A stretch of 64,000 bases of DNA, taken from contig NW_004454179.1 in the NCBI RefSeq assembly GCF_000283155.1, positions 8,514,971 to 8,578,970 on the forward strand. Reading direction: 5' to 3'. Below, in pieces: positions 1 to 13,200 of this stretch (position 1 is the stretch's first letter; every line of letters begins with the position of its first letter). A program made the translations under genes and the position numbers. Source of the stretch: Ceratotherium simum simum. Its lineage: Eukaryota > Chordata > Mammalia > Perissodactyla > Rhinocerotidae. The notes beneath the pieces are model-generated. The model worked only from the letters and a program-made list of their open reading frames with translations, made no database searches and had not been told where the DNA came from.

Positions 1-366
1 TCTGTATACCACAAGGATCTTATGAAGTATCAAGCTCATTATGATGTTCTGATACTGAAGATAAAAAGACAATCATGTGTTTCTACCACTTATCCTATAA
101 GGACATTTGTCATAAGTACTTAGTTAGAAGGTGGCATGCCCAGCTTGGAGCAGCAATTTGTATGAGACGGTTATATTTCAAAAGGAAGTCAAAGTAGCTC
201 CTTTAATGAGGACTTGATTCCAGAAAATGGTTGGAGTTATAAAATACTGTGTACACAGGACTCTGCAAAGACACAGACACTGTGTAAATAAAAGCTCATG
301 TGAATTCTCTTCCGACTTGCAGAGAGATTTGGAAGAAAACAATCTGAAAATTGTATTATTGGTGAG
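1..366. other. no recognisable feature
   Basis: AT-rich sequence. I see no repeat family, splice-flanked open frame or RNA gene here. Confidence 0.4.
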
Positions 367-566
367 GTAGCATTAAGTAGTGGTTAGGGGCCTGGACTCT
401 GCACCCAGATTGCCTGTGTTGGAATCCTAATTCTATCGTTTACTCACTGTGTGACCTCCCTGTGCCTTAATTTTCTCGGCTGTAAAATTATAATATCTAT
501 CTCAGAGCATTTGATAGTACTTAAATTACCTAATATTTGTAAAGCTTGGAAAAGTGTCTGGTGTCT
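367..566 (+). repeat. MIR SINE fragment
   Basis: It follows the MIR pattern: 'ggcctggactctgcaccc', then the tRNA-derived core 'actcactgtgtgacc', then a tail like the MIR 3' end. MIRs are ancient tRNA-derived SINEs mobilised by L2. The copy is heavily diverged and has no visible target duplication. Family recognised from memory, not by alignment. Confidence 0.8.
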
Positions 567-2340
567 GGTCAGCTCTTAAAGTGTAAACCAAAATGTTACC
601 TAGACCACTCTCCTTGTCCAAGCACATGGAATTGTGTTTGTATCAATCTAACATTACAGTTAGTTGCTTTTCTTTTGGGCACACCGCTTGTGGCGGTAGG
701 TAATAGCCCAGATGTATGCTAAGTAGCAGGGAAAGGCCCATTTAGGATTTAAAATGCACATGGATAATTCACATTAATATAATTAGCATTTAGAGTAGTT
801 CATTTATCCACTCTCAGCACAGGAACAATTCCTGTCTTTTTCTAGAGAAGCTGTGTAAACAAAACACACAGTGAGGAAGAACTTTGATACAAAACCTAAA
901 CCAGTTATATGAAACGTTCTGTGGAAGACAGATTCCTAGAAAGTATTAACGTTAAAAGTTCTTGGAGTAGTTGGTACGAATCAACAACGATTTTCTGAGC
1001 ATTTACTGTTAGGGACACAGTGAGAGGCTTGATGAGTTGTGTGTCTACCAGGAGCAGAGAGGACTGTCATAGTGACGTGTTGGGGAGGTAGTACCAAGGC
1101 TGGGTGCTGGTTAGGACTGTGGAGGAAATCAGTATGGGCAGAAGAGGATAGAAAAAATCAGGAAAAGCGGATGGAACCAGCTGCAAAATTTCCTTAAAAA
1201 GTGAAACTCTAAGAAACTGAGGGCTATAGTTCAACACTGCGGTTTTCTGAGTAAATATGATTCTCCCTGTGCTGGAAGAGAGAAAATTGGACAACTGGAA
1301 AGAACACGGGTACAGTTTCTGTGAGAAATGATGTGCCAGTGAAGGTTATTTTAAGGAACACATTGTCAGGGGAGAAGTACAAATGCTGAGATTACTGAAG
1401 TGACGGCAGAGGGAACTGAGCAGTTGGCTCCCTTTCAGCAGTTCTTTTGTCCAAATAGACTTTGGCTTTTGGGCCCATGTGGACAAGGGAGCTTTGAGGT
1501 ACCCACAGAACAGCTCAGCAAGCGGCCAGTGGCTGCTCAGAATCCTTGGGCCTGCTGGGGGCAGGGCGGTGTAAAGGGAAATCCTTCAAGCTCCCTTCCT
1601 TCACATTTTGGGGGTTGAGGACATCAGGACTGTTACATGTGGCTATGTTGAAAGAGAAGGGGTGAGAGAGGAGAGAGGTTAGGAAAAATAGCACTGATTT
1701 TTTTTTTTTTTTAAGTTTTATTTTCCTTACCTCTTTAAATTTTTTTAAAAAAGGAAAAACAGTAAAAATAGGAAAATAACCATTCATGTGGCACATTTTC
1801 AAACTTGCGCTTCCTTTTCCTGTTTCTCCAAAACTGTGATCTAAATCTTTTAAAAAGACTCCTGAGAGCCTGGTTTCAGCCACTGGCTAAGAGATGGTAG
1901 CTTTGTAGCAGCAGATATGTTGTTTATGGTTATCCAAACCCAACACCTTCCTTAATGAGAAAGGAAGCAATAAAATAGGAATAGTGGACAGGCCAGCTGG
2001 GCTAATCAGTCCTGGCAAGAGGCCCACCCTCCAAAAGAAGCTGGAGTCCATTAATTCCAGCATCTCATCTACTTGGAAATCAACCTTCCCCAGGACCTCA
2101 GGAAGAGCAGTAGCTCTTGAATCAGAACTGGTCCCCTGTATTGTTGGTTAGAAGCAGCTGAATAGCTTCAGGAAGCTTCTCTAACCTTACCTATGGACAG
2201 AGCTCTTCTTGGGGGTGCCCCTGCCTCTTTGTCCCTATTGTATTTACAAGAGTTCTAGGTAAGAGTTCAGTAATGTTCCAATTTTTCTTTATCCTTCTTG
2301 TGTGTTTTTGAGTCTAAGCCACCTACTATATTAGAATAGG
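567..2340. other. no gene recognised
   Basis: About 1.8 kb without an identifiable family. It holds a 14-T run near 1699-1712. The open frames on either strand (for example 1400-1618 plus and 1515-1883 minus) have no family motif and no splice or promoter context that would make them genes. Confidence 0.4.
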
Positions 2341-2344
2341 AGGG

Positions 2345-3300
2345 GATCATTCCATTCTGCTCTCTTCTTTCTCACTGCCCCTTCCTGAGTTCTGGATCTT
2401 ACCATTTCTTCCTTGTTCTTCCTGCCAAGTGCATCCTCCTCTAGTCCATCTTCTACATTGCTGCCATCTGTTAACTTGAAAAGTCCCTCTGCAGCTTCAG
2501 AACCTTCAATGGTTCCCCATTACCAGCAGCAGTACTCAAGGGTGTGCTTACAAAGGTCTGTGTGATTAGCTAGCAGATGTGCTACGAGTAACTTATTTCT
2601 GATAATACTGAAAGAAGTGATCTGGGGAATGATTTACTTAAAAATAAAAAGAGTGGATTAAAAGTTATCACAATAACTTACTTTTCATTCACCAGAATTA
2701 TGAACTGTTTCCTTAACCTGGAAAAACAAGCTAAGGAGCCAGTAAACTACACACAACTCATAGTTTATTTTATCTATTTGTCTATGGGAGTATGTTACAT
2801 ATGGTGGAATGGTGGTGAGACCCACTGACCCATAGGATATGATGCCAATTGCTTTATGGAACTTGGTATCTAAGACCCTTCATAACCACCCCTTAGCTAC
2901 CTCTTCTCCCCTCGCTCCCCACAAAACCTATGGTTCACCACACAGAGTGCACACACCATTTTTCCACTACGTGATCTTCTTTTAGGTTTTTACCGATCAC
3001 CTTCTCCCCTAGGTCCTCCTCACCCACATTGTCTGATTTTTTTTTTCGGGGCTTATTTCAAATGTTACTTCCTGTGTGAAACTTTCCTCAAACCTTCAGA
3101 GAATTAATTCTTCACTCCTCTGGTCCCCAAAGTTCTTTGAACCCCTCTCTGACCTTGACCTTATTATACTGAGTTGTAATTTTCTGTTTGCCTGTTTTCC
3201 CTCCTATATTATAGGCAGCTTGAGAAAGCCACATTTTTTTTTTCCTTTTTTCATGCCCTATAGAATGCTTGAAAGTTACTTTGCTTATTAAATATTTGTT
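2345..3300 (+). repeat. L2 LINE 3' fragment
   Basis: Two stretches match the L2 3' region. One is at about 2345-2530 ('cttcaatggttccccatt', typical of L2 upstream of its 3' UTR). The other is at about 2840-3300, with the 'cccttcataacc' segment and the terminal L2 words near 3190-3290. The middle, about 2535-2840, is more diverged or contains other sequence. L2 is an extinct mammalian non-LTR retrotransposon. Confidence 0.65.
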
Positions 3301-3349
3301 AAATAATGAGATAATGAAATAGTTTACTTGTTAATAAGTGAGAGAGATA

Positions 3350-3478
3350 ATATTTTCCCAATGAAAAGGCCTAGTTTCAGAGAAGGTAACTAATAACCTC
3401 AGAACCGTAAGTGCAAACACCAAATCCTCACAGTTCCAGTTCAGGGCTCTGTCCACTTTCTAACTGAATTTTCCTATT
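3350..3478 (-). repeat. MIR SINE fragment
   Basis: Reads as the antisense MIR core: a 'cagagaaggtaactaa...' stretch followed by 'ccagttcagggctctgtccac'-like sequence. Strongly diverged. Confidence 0.5.
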
Positions 3479-3479
3479 T

Positions 3480-4645
3480 GATGAGACCTAGAAGCTTCTG
3501 GTTGACTAAACTGCCTCCATATTTAATATATCCTTCTTAGGTTAGACAAGGCAGGCTATTCTGAGCTCAGCCATTCCAATATCTCGTCACATTCTTCCTG
3601 ATTTATTTCTTCTGTCTAATGTATTTCCTGTTGGTTTCATTAATTTTTTTCTGTATGATTTCTGTTTAGCATCTCCCTGTTCCAGAGTGCCACATTTGCC
3701 CATTTTCTTTTGGTATCAGATCAATTTTTAATTTGTGGCTTTTGTTTCTGTGTCATTTTTAGGATTTAAAATTGCATTCTCTGCTCTTGTTATCTCAAAC
3801 CACAGAAAAGCAATTGAATGTAATTGCAATAAAACATAAAATTAAAATAAGAACATACACAAAAAAGATAAAGTCACTGGGGAGGCAAGGAAATTATGAG
3901 CACATGCGAGAAAATAAGGAAGAGAGTTTCACAGAGTCCCAAAGCAATGACTATGTTCAAGGATAAGTGCTGGTGGAGGGAGAGATTGGGCAGCAGCTAC
4001 TTGCACATAAATCCCTCTTCCCCCCTTCCCCACTCCTTTTCTATGACTAACCAATCCCTCAGGCTTACTGGACGACGATCTACCACTGACAAGTCATAGG
4101 TTCCACCAGCCTCAGAGGTAATTTTCTCTTGCTCAGGACAAACCCTATAATCCCCCACTTCCATGTGGAAAAGGCGGAAGGTCACTTCAAGTTGCCTCTT
4201 CCTCCTGAAGAAGTTTTTGCCCCAAACAGCAACTTGTTCCCAGGGCCATTCCTCCAAGTGTCCGTGGGTAGCACATACCTTCACACTGTCATTGCCTTGC
4301 ATCATAACAGGACCTCACTACCCACTGACCAAAAGCCCGTGCACATGAAACATATGAATGGAGTCCATTGAATGAATGCAAATCACTCCCTGAAAAGCCT
4401 CGTCCTGTTCCACTATCTAATATTGTGGTAAAATTAGATATTACCTAATATTGTGGTACCCAACTTTCACCCAACCCTCACTTCTAGGATACCCACCCGA
4501 GATCATATCAATGGATTAGGGGTCAATTTGATGTTCTTTCACTAGGGACATTCAGTATTCTTCTTTAAAAGCCTTCTAAATCCTGGGTGGTTAGGAATAT
4601 AAATATTACCTGGGTTACAAAATAAATGATTAACAAGTATGGGAG
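3480..4645. other. no gene recognised
   Basis: Several overlapping short open frames lie at 3896-4371 on both strands. None shows a known domain. No interspersed repeat was identified with confidence. A 14-bp direct repeat sits at 4417-4430 and 4445-4458. Confidence 0.35.
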
Positions 4646-4649
4646 ATGC

Positions 4650-4795
4650 AGAATAGTGTATTGGATAAGAGTGTGGGCTCTGGAGTTAGGTGGCCTTGGG
4701 TTTGAATTCTAATTTCACTACTTAGCAAGTGTGGCCTTGAGCAAATTACTGGTTTCTTCAATGGGTTAGTAATATATGATGTACTCAGCAAATGG
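4650..4795 (+). repeat. MIR SINE fragment
   Basis: Contains the MIR words 'gtgtgggctctggagtta' and 'gggtttgaattctaatttc', then 'ttgagcaaattact', which match the sense-strand MIR body. Confidence 0.8.
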
Positions 4796-5930
4796 TATTT
4801 GTAACCTAAAAGGTAACATAATTACCATATTTCTGTAAGTAAATGATGCATTTTTCACATTTTAAGGGTTTTGAAATCAGAATGTTTTTCATAATCAATA
4901 TCAAAATAAACTTACTAGCTGTTTACTCTCTCCCCCCAGCTATTAAATTGATGGTACATTTTATCATTATTTGTGTTTAAGAAACAAGGAAATATGGTTC
5001 ATGGAATGACAACGACTGAAACTTGGGAGCTCTTTTGTGGTAAACATACCTTTCCAGCTAGATTCCCCTATTTATCATTAGTGTCTTAGATATGAAGGAG
5101 AAGGGCCAAAGTTTCCCTTGGGTGATAATCTCCCACTTGCAGATGCACAGCCAAGTGGGGTCACAGGATAATTTACTGGGAACCTCATGAAGCTTAAAAT
5201 TCTAGCTCCCCACTTTCACAGGTTTCTACTAATGTCCTGAGAAGGGCCCTAGCAACGTGTTCAAAAGGCCAGATATACTTCTAAAATGTACAAATTTGTT
5301 TTGTTTTCTTTTTCTTAAAGAGGCCCCTATTGTATAAGCTTCAGGCCCCATAAAACTCAGAATCACCCATGGATGTCACCCAAGGTACGAGTGTAGCACA
5401 GTTTGTATTTAGGTTCCTCTGCCTCTCTTGAGTACTTCTTTGGCCTGTGTTTCTCTTCCCCTGCATCAAAACCTGCTCTTGGAAAGGACCTCCTATTTGA
5501 TATTAACACTTTAGTGTGAATTTAAACCAGTGTAGTTTACCTCTTCTCAGGTTATTTAGATTTTACATCCTCCTCCTAACATAGAAAGAAGTTATTTTGG
5601 TCAAATGAAATATCTGGCATTAGCGAACAGACTGAAATGTTATTTTGAGCCACAAAGAGACCTTTCCTTCACCCCTAAACACATACCCAGAGACACTCTC
5701 CTACTATACCTACATATAGGCATAGCCCATTTATGGCTGCCTAACTCAATTTCTGTCTACTCAACACTATGCTACAAAGTTAGTAGTAGATTAGGTTCTT
5801 CTGCACATGAATAGCAGAGACAGCTGTTCAAATGTGAATGAGACAAAGACATCACTTTACTTCTTTCATACTTCTCCCACCATCACTCTGCTCATTCACC
5901 CTCCCCTCACTGCCTGCCTCCTTCCCCTTG
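4796..5930. other. no gene recognised
   Basis: Mostly unique-looking sequence. The stretch near 5320-5370 ('aggcccctattgtataagc') resembles a common mammalian interspersed repeat that I cannot name. Confidence 0.3.
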
Positions 5931-5931
5931 G

Positions 5932-6020
5932 CAGGTGTTTATTGAGCACCTACCATAGGCATTATGGTAGGTAGGTACTGCACATTGAAATAAGCACTCA
6001 ACATTACTGAATGAATCAGT
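5932..6020 (-). repeat. L2 LINE 3' terminus
   Basis: 'gtgtttattgagcacctacc' is the reverse complement of the L2 3' end (…GCTCAATAAATA…). A relic of the TGAATGAA tail is seen as 'actgaatgaatca'. Confidence 0.65.
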
Positions 6021-6785
6021 TAATCCAACACTGATTTTTGTGGTGAAACTACTGTCCTTACCCTAGTAATATGTTCTTATTTTCCAGTTTTCTTCATTAG
6101 AGAAGATTGTTCTCACTGTTCCTTTAGTTGTGCTTGTTATTCTATTATCCTCAAGAATAACTTTTATTGAGCCAGGATCCAAACCCAGGTGTTTTTGACT
6201 GATGACCTCAGTGATGGCTGACCCAGGATTAGCCCTGCTGGGGGACAGATGGCCAGGCATCATGAAGAGACGTCCAGATCACAGGGTCATTTTAAGTGAT
6301 AATACCTGAAAATCTAGGGGCACAATTTCAATTCATATCATCAGATATATTTTGTACCAACACGTGAATAAAAAGAAAGTCGATCTTACAAAAAAAAAGA
6401 GAATAACTTATTTTTTTTACCCCCTTCTCCTTTGATATTCTAAGAGGCTCAAATAAGTGGGTAAATCAGAAGGTTAGTTGAGAACAAAAGCTTCTTGTTT
6501 GATCTATTAATTACTTCAAAAGGATTAAATATCCTTCTGCCTTACCTATTTCCATGGCCCCGCGACTACGATATATTGGAAGAAGTGGCATAATGTTACT
6601 GCATTTATTTTGACCTCAAAAGAGTTAATCCTTATTAAATAATTAAAATTATAAGTAATGATGACATTAACAAAAGAATGATCATGGCCATATTATCAAC
6701 CATATAAACCATTCCTCCACCATACACACCAAACTACCAGTAGTCTTCTGATCACACTCTAAGAAAAACTGTATAAATTAGAAGG
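6021..6785. other. no gene recognised
   Basis: Includes an open frame on the minus strand at 6063-6263 with no recognised family. There are several A/T runs and nothing else identifiable. Confidence 0.35.
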
Positions 6786-6787
6786 TT

Positions 6788-7062
6788 TCTATCCTTCAGG
6801 TGTTAGCCTAAATGTCACTTCCTCTGGCATGACTTCCCTGATTTCCCTTCCTTTACACACTAAGATAGATACTTCCCACTATGAGCTCCCATAGCACCCG
6901 ATATGTACGCTATTATAGGAGTCATCGCATCTTATTATCATTGCTTGCTTTGTTAACTATTTTCCAACTAGACCATAAGATCTATGAGGACAACCACCAC
7001 ATCAGACTTGCTCATCATTTTATCGCCAGGGGGCTGGAAAATACTAAGAATGTTATAAACAG
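6788..7062 (+). repeat. L2 LINE 3' fragment
   Basis: The series 'aatgtcacttcctctggcat', 'cttccctgatttccc', then 'ctagaccataagatctatga' follows the L2 3' UTR order: protein tail region, then the '…agaatgtaagctcca' motif. Diverged. Confidence 0.65.
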
Positions 7063-7065
7063 CTG

Positions 7066-7113
7066 ATAAAGGAAGGAAGGAAGGGAAGAAATAAGGAAGG
7101 GAGGAAGGAAGGA
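7066..7113 (+). repeat. (GGAA)n purine-rich simple repeat
   Basis: An interrupted run of GGAA/GGGA units directly after the L2 fragment. Confidence 0.9.
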
Positions 7114-7879
7114 ACTTTTCAAATATTAGAGAAGCCAATTGTTCAGTTCATTTAGTATTCAAAATGCAATGATATGGACAGCACTTTTGGAAATACTTCT
7201 CTTATGACTGGGATTTCACCAACTCCTTCCTGTACTTATTGAATTGCTGAAAATAATATAAAAAAGTGTTATTTCCTCCTCTGATTCCTCTAGGAGATGA
7301 AGATGCAAATCATAGAGTCCAAGTGACTTAAGCCAAAGTGGTTCTTCTTGGTTTTTATGTCATTGTTTTGGAGTCAGACCAGCTATCCACACTATACCAT
7401 CTGCACTGTATCTTAAACATCTCTCATTTTCCCATCTGACTCTTGCCTGCATTGTCAGACTTTCAATCTTTCCCTTGACTCATCTCCCAAAGTATGGATG
7501 ATTATCCCCATTCTAATGGAAGGGAGAGAGTGTGTGGATCATCCAAAGGAGTGGGTTGTCCAAACATTGTCTCTGTTTGGCTTTCAAACGCATCATGGAG
7601 ATTTTCACATAACCAGAATTCACCCACTGCTCAGAAAACTAAGAATTCTTCTATAAGTGGCAGTCTAAATTTGGAAACCACAGCTGTTTTTAGCAATTGA
7701 ATCATTGCCTTTCACGTGCCAAAAATATCACCTATCATATTCTCCAGGGTTCAAAGGAAGAGGAAAGAGGAAAAAAGCAAAGAATAAGTTGAGTAGAAAG
7801 GTAGCATGAAACTTCTTCAGTCACATAAATTATTATTAAAAATAGCTATAATAAATTGAAACAACAAATAATAATAGCA

Positions 7880-8110
7880 ATAAAAACTAGCATTCAATAG
7901 CAATTAATAAAATAAGGCCTCACATGACCTTCCTAATCTCCCTAAGAGGGAAGGAGGATAGTATTCTTAGCATCCTCATTTTATAGATGAAGAAACAAAA
8001 TCAGAGAAATTAAGTCAATGGCCCAAAGTCATACAGCTAAGCCTGAGCTCCAACCCAAGCCATCAGACTTCAAATCCTGTATTCTATCTGTTATTCAAAC
8101 AGCCTGACCA
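7880..8110 (-). repeat. MIR SINE
   Basis: Antisense MIR. 'cattttatagatgaagaaac' is followed by 'gcccaaagtcatacagcta' and a 'tcagacttcaaatcctgt' stretch, the reverse complement of the MIR core in the right order. Confidence 0.85.
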
Positions 8111-8745
8111 CTGATTTATCTAACCACTCCCACATGAATCACTTTTGGTGGGAAATCTGCCCTTTTCCCATCATTGTGGGCCTAAGGGGCGTCATTAGGG
8201 TTTCTCTGAACTTCCCCAAATAGAAAAGAAACAAAGATTCCATTTCTCGTTTTTGTATGAGGATTCCAGGTATATACTTACTAAAATCTTAATTGGCCCA
8301 TCTTCGAACTGCTTTTGGGGGCTTGCAGGAAAGAAGTTTGGCCACTCTGCCCCAGTTTGTATCTTGGACTCTAATTCCCCAGACACTACTTCCTGCCACA
8401 GGGGACTTCAGGAACAGCCAAAGCAACTTTTCAACTGGCAAAGCTTGGTGACCCTTCTCTGGTCTCCCAGCCCTCATCTCCCTAGGGCAGGCCAAGACCT
8501 AGCACATCCTGGGCTGTGATGAGAGCCTCTCATCCTGGAGCCCCTAAGAACTGGGTCCAGGCTGTTGCAGCCAATGGAAAATCTATCCTGTGAATCAAAT
8601 CTTAGGGAATCTGTGATCAAGCAACACCTCCAGCAGATACCCATTTAAGGCAATATCTGGCAAGAGCTTTGTAAAGGAGAGTTGGAAAAAGAAAACTAGT
8701 CAGGGAAATGACTGAAGGGCTACTAAATGATACAAAGAGGATGGA
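8111..8745. other. no gene recognised
   Basis: Overlapping short frames occur on both strands at 8195-8519, with no domain or splice support. No repeat was identified. Confidence 0.35.
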
Positions 8746-8748
8746 CCT

Positions 8749-9302
8749 GTGGAAGACAGTATTTTCCAAAAATGACTGCAAAAATATTTTTGGTCCTATA
8801 CATTCTTCCAGAATCTTGCCACTCCCCCATCAAAAGGAGTTTATTTCCTCTCCTCTCAAATCTCCATTGGTCTTGGTGACTCTCTGGATGAACAGACCTT
8901 GGTTAAAGCGATGCCCTGGGACTTCTGAGGGCAGGTTAGAAAAGGTGTACAGCTTCCACCTGACTCCCTCTCTTGGGCTTCTGACTATAGAATCTTAGGG
9001 TGAAGCCCAGGCTATATAAAGAACATATGTAGGTATTCCAGTTATCAGTCCCACAGCTGACAGCTGCCATCAACTACCAGACACGCGAGTGAACAAGCCT
9101 TCTGATGATTCTAGCTGCCAGTCGTTAAGTCACCCTGGCCTTGGAGTCTTCCAGCTGAAGCTTCAGACATCATGGAGCAAAGACAAACCATTTCCGCAGT
9201 GCCCTGCGGGGATTCCTGGCCCACAGACTCCACGGGCATAATAAATGGTCGTTTTATGCCACTAAGTTTTGGGGTAATTTGTTGCACAGTAAGATAGAAC
9301 CA
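8749..9302 (+). mobile_element. MLT1-like solo LTR (ERVL-MaLR)
   Basis: Starts near 'tgtggaagacag'. In order it carries features typical of MLT1-type LTRs: a 'cccaggctata' segment, repeated 'cagctgacagctgcca' and 'ccagacacgcgag' words, and the highly characteristic end 'taaatggtcgttttatgcca…ctaagttttggggtaatttg'. MaLR LTRs belong to non-autonomous ERVL relatives. The polyadenylation signal is the AATAAA-like 'ataataaatgg' near 9238. No internal retroviral genes are next to it, so this is a solo LTR. The 5' limit is approximate. Confidence 0.75.
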
Positions 9303-9309
9303 GAACAGG

Positions 9310-9880
9310 AACCTAGGCCTGAGAGGACCCCTGGGCATGTTCTATTTGCAATAGCCAAAAGATGACTCCAGGCCTTACTGCTAAGTCTATCCATGCCCCC
9401 TCTGCCCCAAGCCCCCCCCAGGAGGCTTCTCTATATAGGTCATTTCTCTTAGAGGCCCCACTGTTCCTCCCTGCGATCTCACTTGGCCCCTCCCTGTCCA
9501 GGTCCATCAGACATGTTTTTAAAGGTCTGAATCTCAATTGTACACAGGGTTTGAACCCTTTTCCTCAAGTTTCTTGAGCCCTAGACAAATCAGGAGGTAA
9601 GCTTAGCTTACTTATTACTTACTTAGCTCACTTGTTTCAGTCTTTGAACATTCTGAGATGGTTAAGGAGCATGCAGTGTGGAGGGTAACAGGTAGTGGAG
9701 AGAAAGGGAAGAACCTAACTCCCCAATACCTTTGTCTTAGTTCTGATCTAGAGCTGCCTGTTTAAATAAGCTACTTAAATAATTACATGAGCATAGGTAG
9801 AGTCTTCACTCTCAGTGCCATGATAGCACTAGTCATTTTACTTCCAATGACAATTCTTTGATTAGGTCATTGGACTCAAA
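9310..9880. other. no gene recognised
   Basis: Overlapping short frames on both strands (9313-9577) in a C-rich stretch. There is no support for coding and no repeat family recognised. Confidence 0.35.
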
Positions 9881-9884
9881 ACTG

Positions 9885-10006
9885 GAAAAGCCAAAAATAT
9901 AGGGATTTGTCTGTCTTGTACGTTGTTATAATACAAACACTTAGAATAGTTCCTGGAACATAGTAAGCACTCAATAAATATCTATTGAATGAATGAATGA
10001 ATGAAA
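9885..10006 (+). repeat. L2 LINE 3' terminus
   Basis: Ends in the diagnostic L2 tail: 'agttcctggaacatagtaag', 'cactcaataaatat', then (TGAA)n 'ttgaatgaatgaatgaatga'. Confidence 0.9.
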
Positions 10007-10256
10007 ACTCCCCCCTCTTTCTAGAGAGCAATACCTAATATTGGATTAGCTAATGCGATTAGAAACCATAGTGCTCAATAGGTTGACATTCTATTGCATT
10101 AGGTACTATATATAATTTTTTCTTTATAGCGAAATTTTTGTTGTACATTATTGTTTGTCAGTCACCATATAAGTGCATCCCTTCACCCCTTGTGCCCACC
10201 CCCACCCCCCTTGCCCCTGGTAACCATCAAACAGTTATCTCTGTTAGTGTGTTGGT

Positions 10257-13200
10257 TTATCTTCCACTTATGAGTGAAATCATGTGGTGTTTGTCTTTCT
10301 CTTTCTGGCTTATTTCACTTAACATAATACCCTCCAGGTCCATCCATGTTGTTGCAAATGGGACGATTTTGTCTTTTTTTATGGCTGAGTAGCATTCCAT
10401 TGCATGTATATATATATATATATACCACATCTTCTTTATCCACTCATCTGTCGAGGGACACTTGTGTTGCTTCCATGTCTTGGCTATAGTGAATAATGCT
10501 GCAGTGAACACAGGGGTGCATAAGCCTCTTTGGATTGTTGATTTCAGGTTCACTGGGTAGATACCCAGCAGTGGGATAGCTGGATCATAAGGTATTCTAT
10601 TTGTAATTTTTTGAGGACTCTCCATACTGTTTTACATAGAGGTTGCACCAGTTTGCATTCCCACCAGCAGTGAATTAGGGTTCCTGTTTCTCCACAGCCT
10701 CTACAGCATTTGTTATATTTTGTCTTGGTGATTATAGCCATTCTAATGGGTATAAGATGATATCTTAGTGTAGTTTTGATTTGCATTTCCCTGATGATTA
10801 GTGATGTTGAGCATCTTTTCATGTGCCTATTGGCCATCCATATATCTTCTTTGGAGAAGTGTCTGTTCATTTCCTCTGCCCACTTTTTGATTGGGTTGTT
10901 TGTTTTTTTGTTGTTCAGTTGTGTGAGTTTTTTAATATATTATAGAGATCAATCCCTTGTCAGATATATGGTTTGCAAATATTTTTAGGCTGGTGGGTTG
11001 CCTATTCATTTTGATCTTGGTTTTATTTGCCTTGTAGAAGTTCTTTAATCTGATGAAGTCCCACTTGTTTACTTTTTCTTTTGTTTCCCTTGTCCGAGTA
11101 GACACGGAATTTGAAAAGATCCCTCTATGACCGATGTCAAAGAGTGTACTGCCTCTATTTTCTTCTAGGAGTTTTATAGTTTCAGGTCTCACCTTCAGGT
11201 CTTTGGTTGATTTTGAATTATATGGCAAAAAGAAGATGGTCCACTTTCATTCTTTTGCACATGGCTGTCCAGTTTTCCCAGCACCATTTATTGAATAGAC
11301 TTTCTCCATTGCATGTTCTTAGCTCCTTTGTCAAAGATTAGCTGCCCATAGATGTGAGGTTTTATTTCTGGGCTTTCAATTCTGTTCCATTGATCTGTGT
11401 GTCTGTTTTTGTACCAGTACCACGCTGTTTTGATTACTATCGCTTTGTAGTATATTTTGAAGTCAGGGATTGTGATGTCTCCAGTTTTGTTCTTTTTTCT
11501 CAGGATTGCTTTAGCTATTCGAGGTCTTTTGTTGCCCGATATGAATTTTAGTATTTTTTGTTCTATTTCCGTGAAGAATGTCTGTGGGATTATGATTGGG
11601 ATTGCATTGAATCTGTAGATTGCTTTAGGTAATATGGACATTTTAACTATGTTTATTCTTCCAATCCATGTCCATGGAATATTCTTCCATTTTTTATGTC
11701 ATCATTGATTTCACTCAATAATGTCTTATAGTTCTCATTGTATAGGGCTTTCACTTCCCTGGTAAAGTCATTCCCAGATATTTCATTCTTTTTGTTGCAA
11801 TTGTAAATGAGATTGTCTTCTTGAGTTCTGTTTCTGTTAGTTCATTGTTGGCATATAGAAATGCCACTGATTTCTGTAAGTTGATTTTGTACCCTGCAAC
11901 TTTGCTGTAGGTGTTGATTATGTCTAATAGTTTTCCAACGGATTCTTTAGGGTTTTCTATATAAAATAGCATGTCATCTGCAAACAGTGAGAGTTTCACT
12001 TCTTCATTGCCTATTTGTATTCCTTTGATTCCTTTTTCTTGTCTAATTTCTCTGGCCAGAACCTCCAGTACTATGTTGATTAAGAGTGGTGAGAGTGGGC
12101 ACCCTTGTCTTGTTCCTGTTTTCAGAGGGATGGCTTGCAGTTTTTCCCCCTTGAGTATGATGTTGGTTGTGGGTTTGTCATATATGGCCTTTATTATGTT
12201 AAGGTACTTTCCTTCTATACCCATTTTGTTGAGCGTTTTTATCATAAATGGATTTTGGATCTTGTCAAATGCCTTCTCTGCATCTATTGAGATGATCATA
12301 TGGTTTTTATTCCTCATTTTGTTAATGTGGTGTATCACATTCATTGATTTGCAGATGTTGAACCATCCCTGTATCCCTGGTATGAATCCCACTTGATCAT
12401 GGTGTATGATCTTTTTAATGTATTGCTGTATTTGGTCTGCCAATATTTTGTTGAGGATTTTTGCATCCACGTTCATCGGGGATATTGGTCTGTAGTTTTC
12501 CTTCTTAATATCGTCTTTGTCTGGCTTTGGTATCAGAGTGATGTTGGCCTCATAGGATGTGTTGTGAAGTGCTCCACCTTCCTCTATTTTTTGGAATAGT
12601 TTGAGAAGGATAGGTATTAAATCTTCTTTGAATGTTTTGTAAAATTCTCCAGAGAAGCCATCTGGTCCTGGACTTTTATTTTTTGGGAGGTTCTTGATTA
12701 CTGTTTCAATCTCTTTACTTGTGATTGGTATATTCAGATTATTTCTTCTTGTTCCAGTTTTGGGAGGTTGTATGAGTCTAAGAATTTATCCCTTTCTTCT
12801 AGATTATCCAATTTGTTGGCATATAATTTGTCATAGTATTCTCTTATAATCCTTTGTATTTCTGTGGTATCCATTGTAATTTCTACTTTTTCATTTCTTT
12901 TTTTTTTTGTGAAGAAGATCAGCCCTGAGCTAACATCCATGCCAATCTTCCTCTTTTTGCTGAGGAAGACTGGCCCTGGGCTAACATCCATGCCCCTCTT
13001 CCTCTACTTTATATGGGACACCGCCACAGCATGGCCTGACAAGCGGTGCACTGGTGCACGCCCGGGATCCAAACCCAGGCCACAAGCAGCAGAGTGTGGG
13101 AACTTAACTGCTATGCCATGGGGCCGGCCCTCCTTTTTCATTTCTAATTTTATTTATTTGAGCCTTCTCTCTTTTTTCTTGGTGAGTCTGGCTAAGGGTT

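Noticed and set aside
4417..4458. 14-bp direct repeat 'ctaatattgtggta'
   Set aside because: Short, AT-rich and isolated. Likely a small slippage event of no further meaning.
6541..6615. Minus-strand stretch with a GTAAGG donor and an upstream AG
   Set aside because: It is very short, and only one frame is open. There is no partner exon and no codon bias.
11971..12396. 141-codon open frame on the plus strand
   Set aside because: It lies opposite the L1 reverse-transcriptase frame. The minus strand carries the real motif (FADDMLFY), so this is a shadow.
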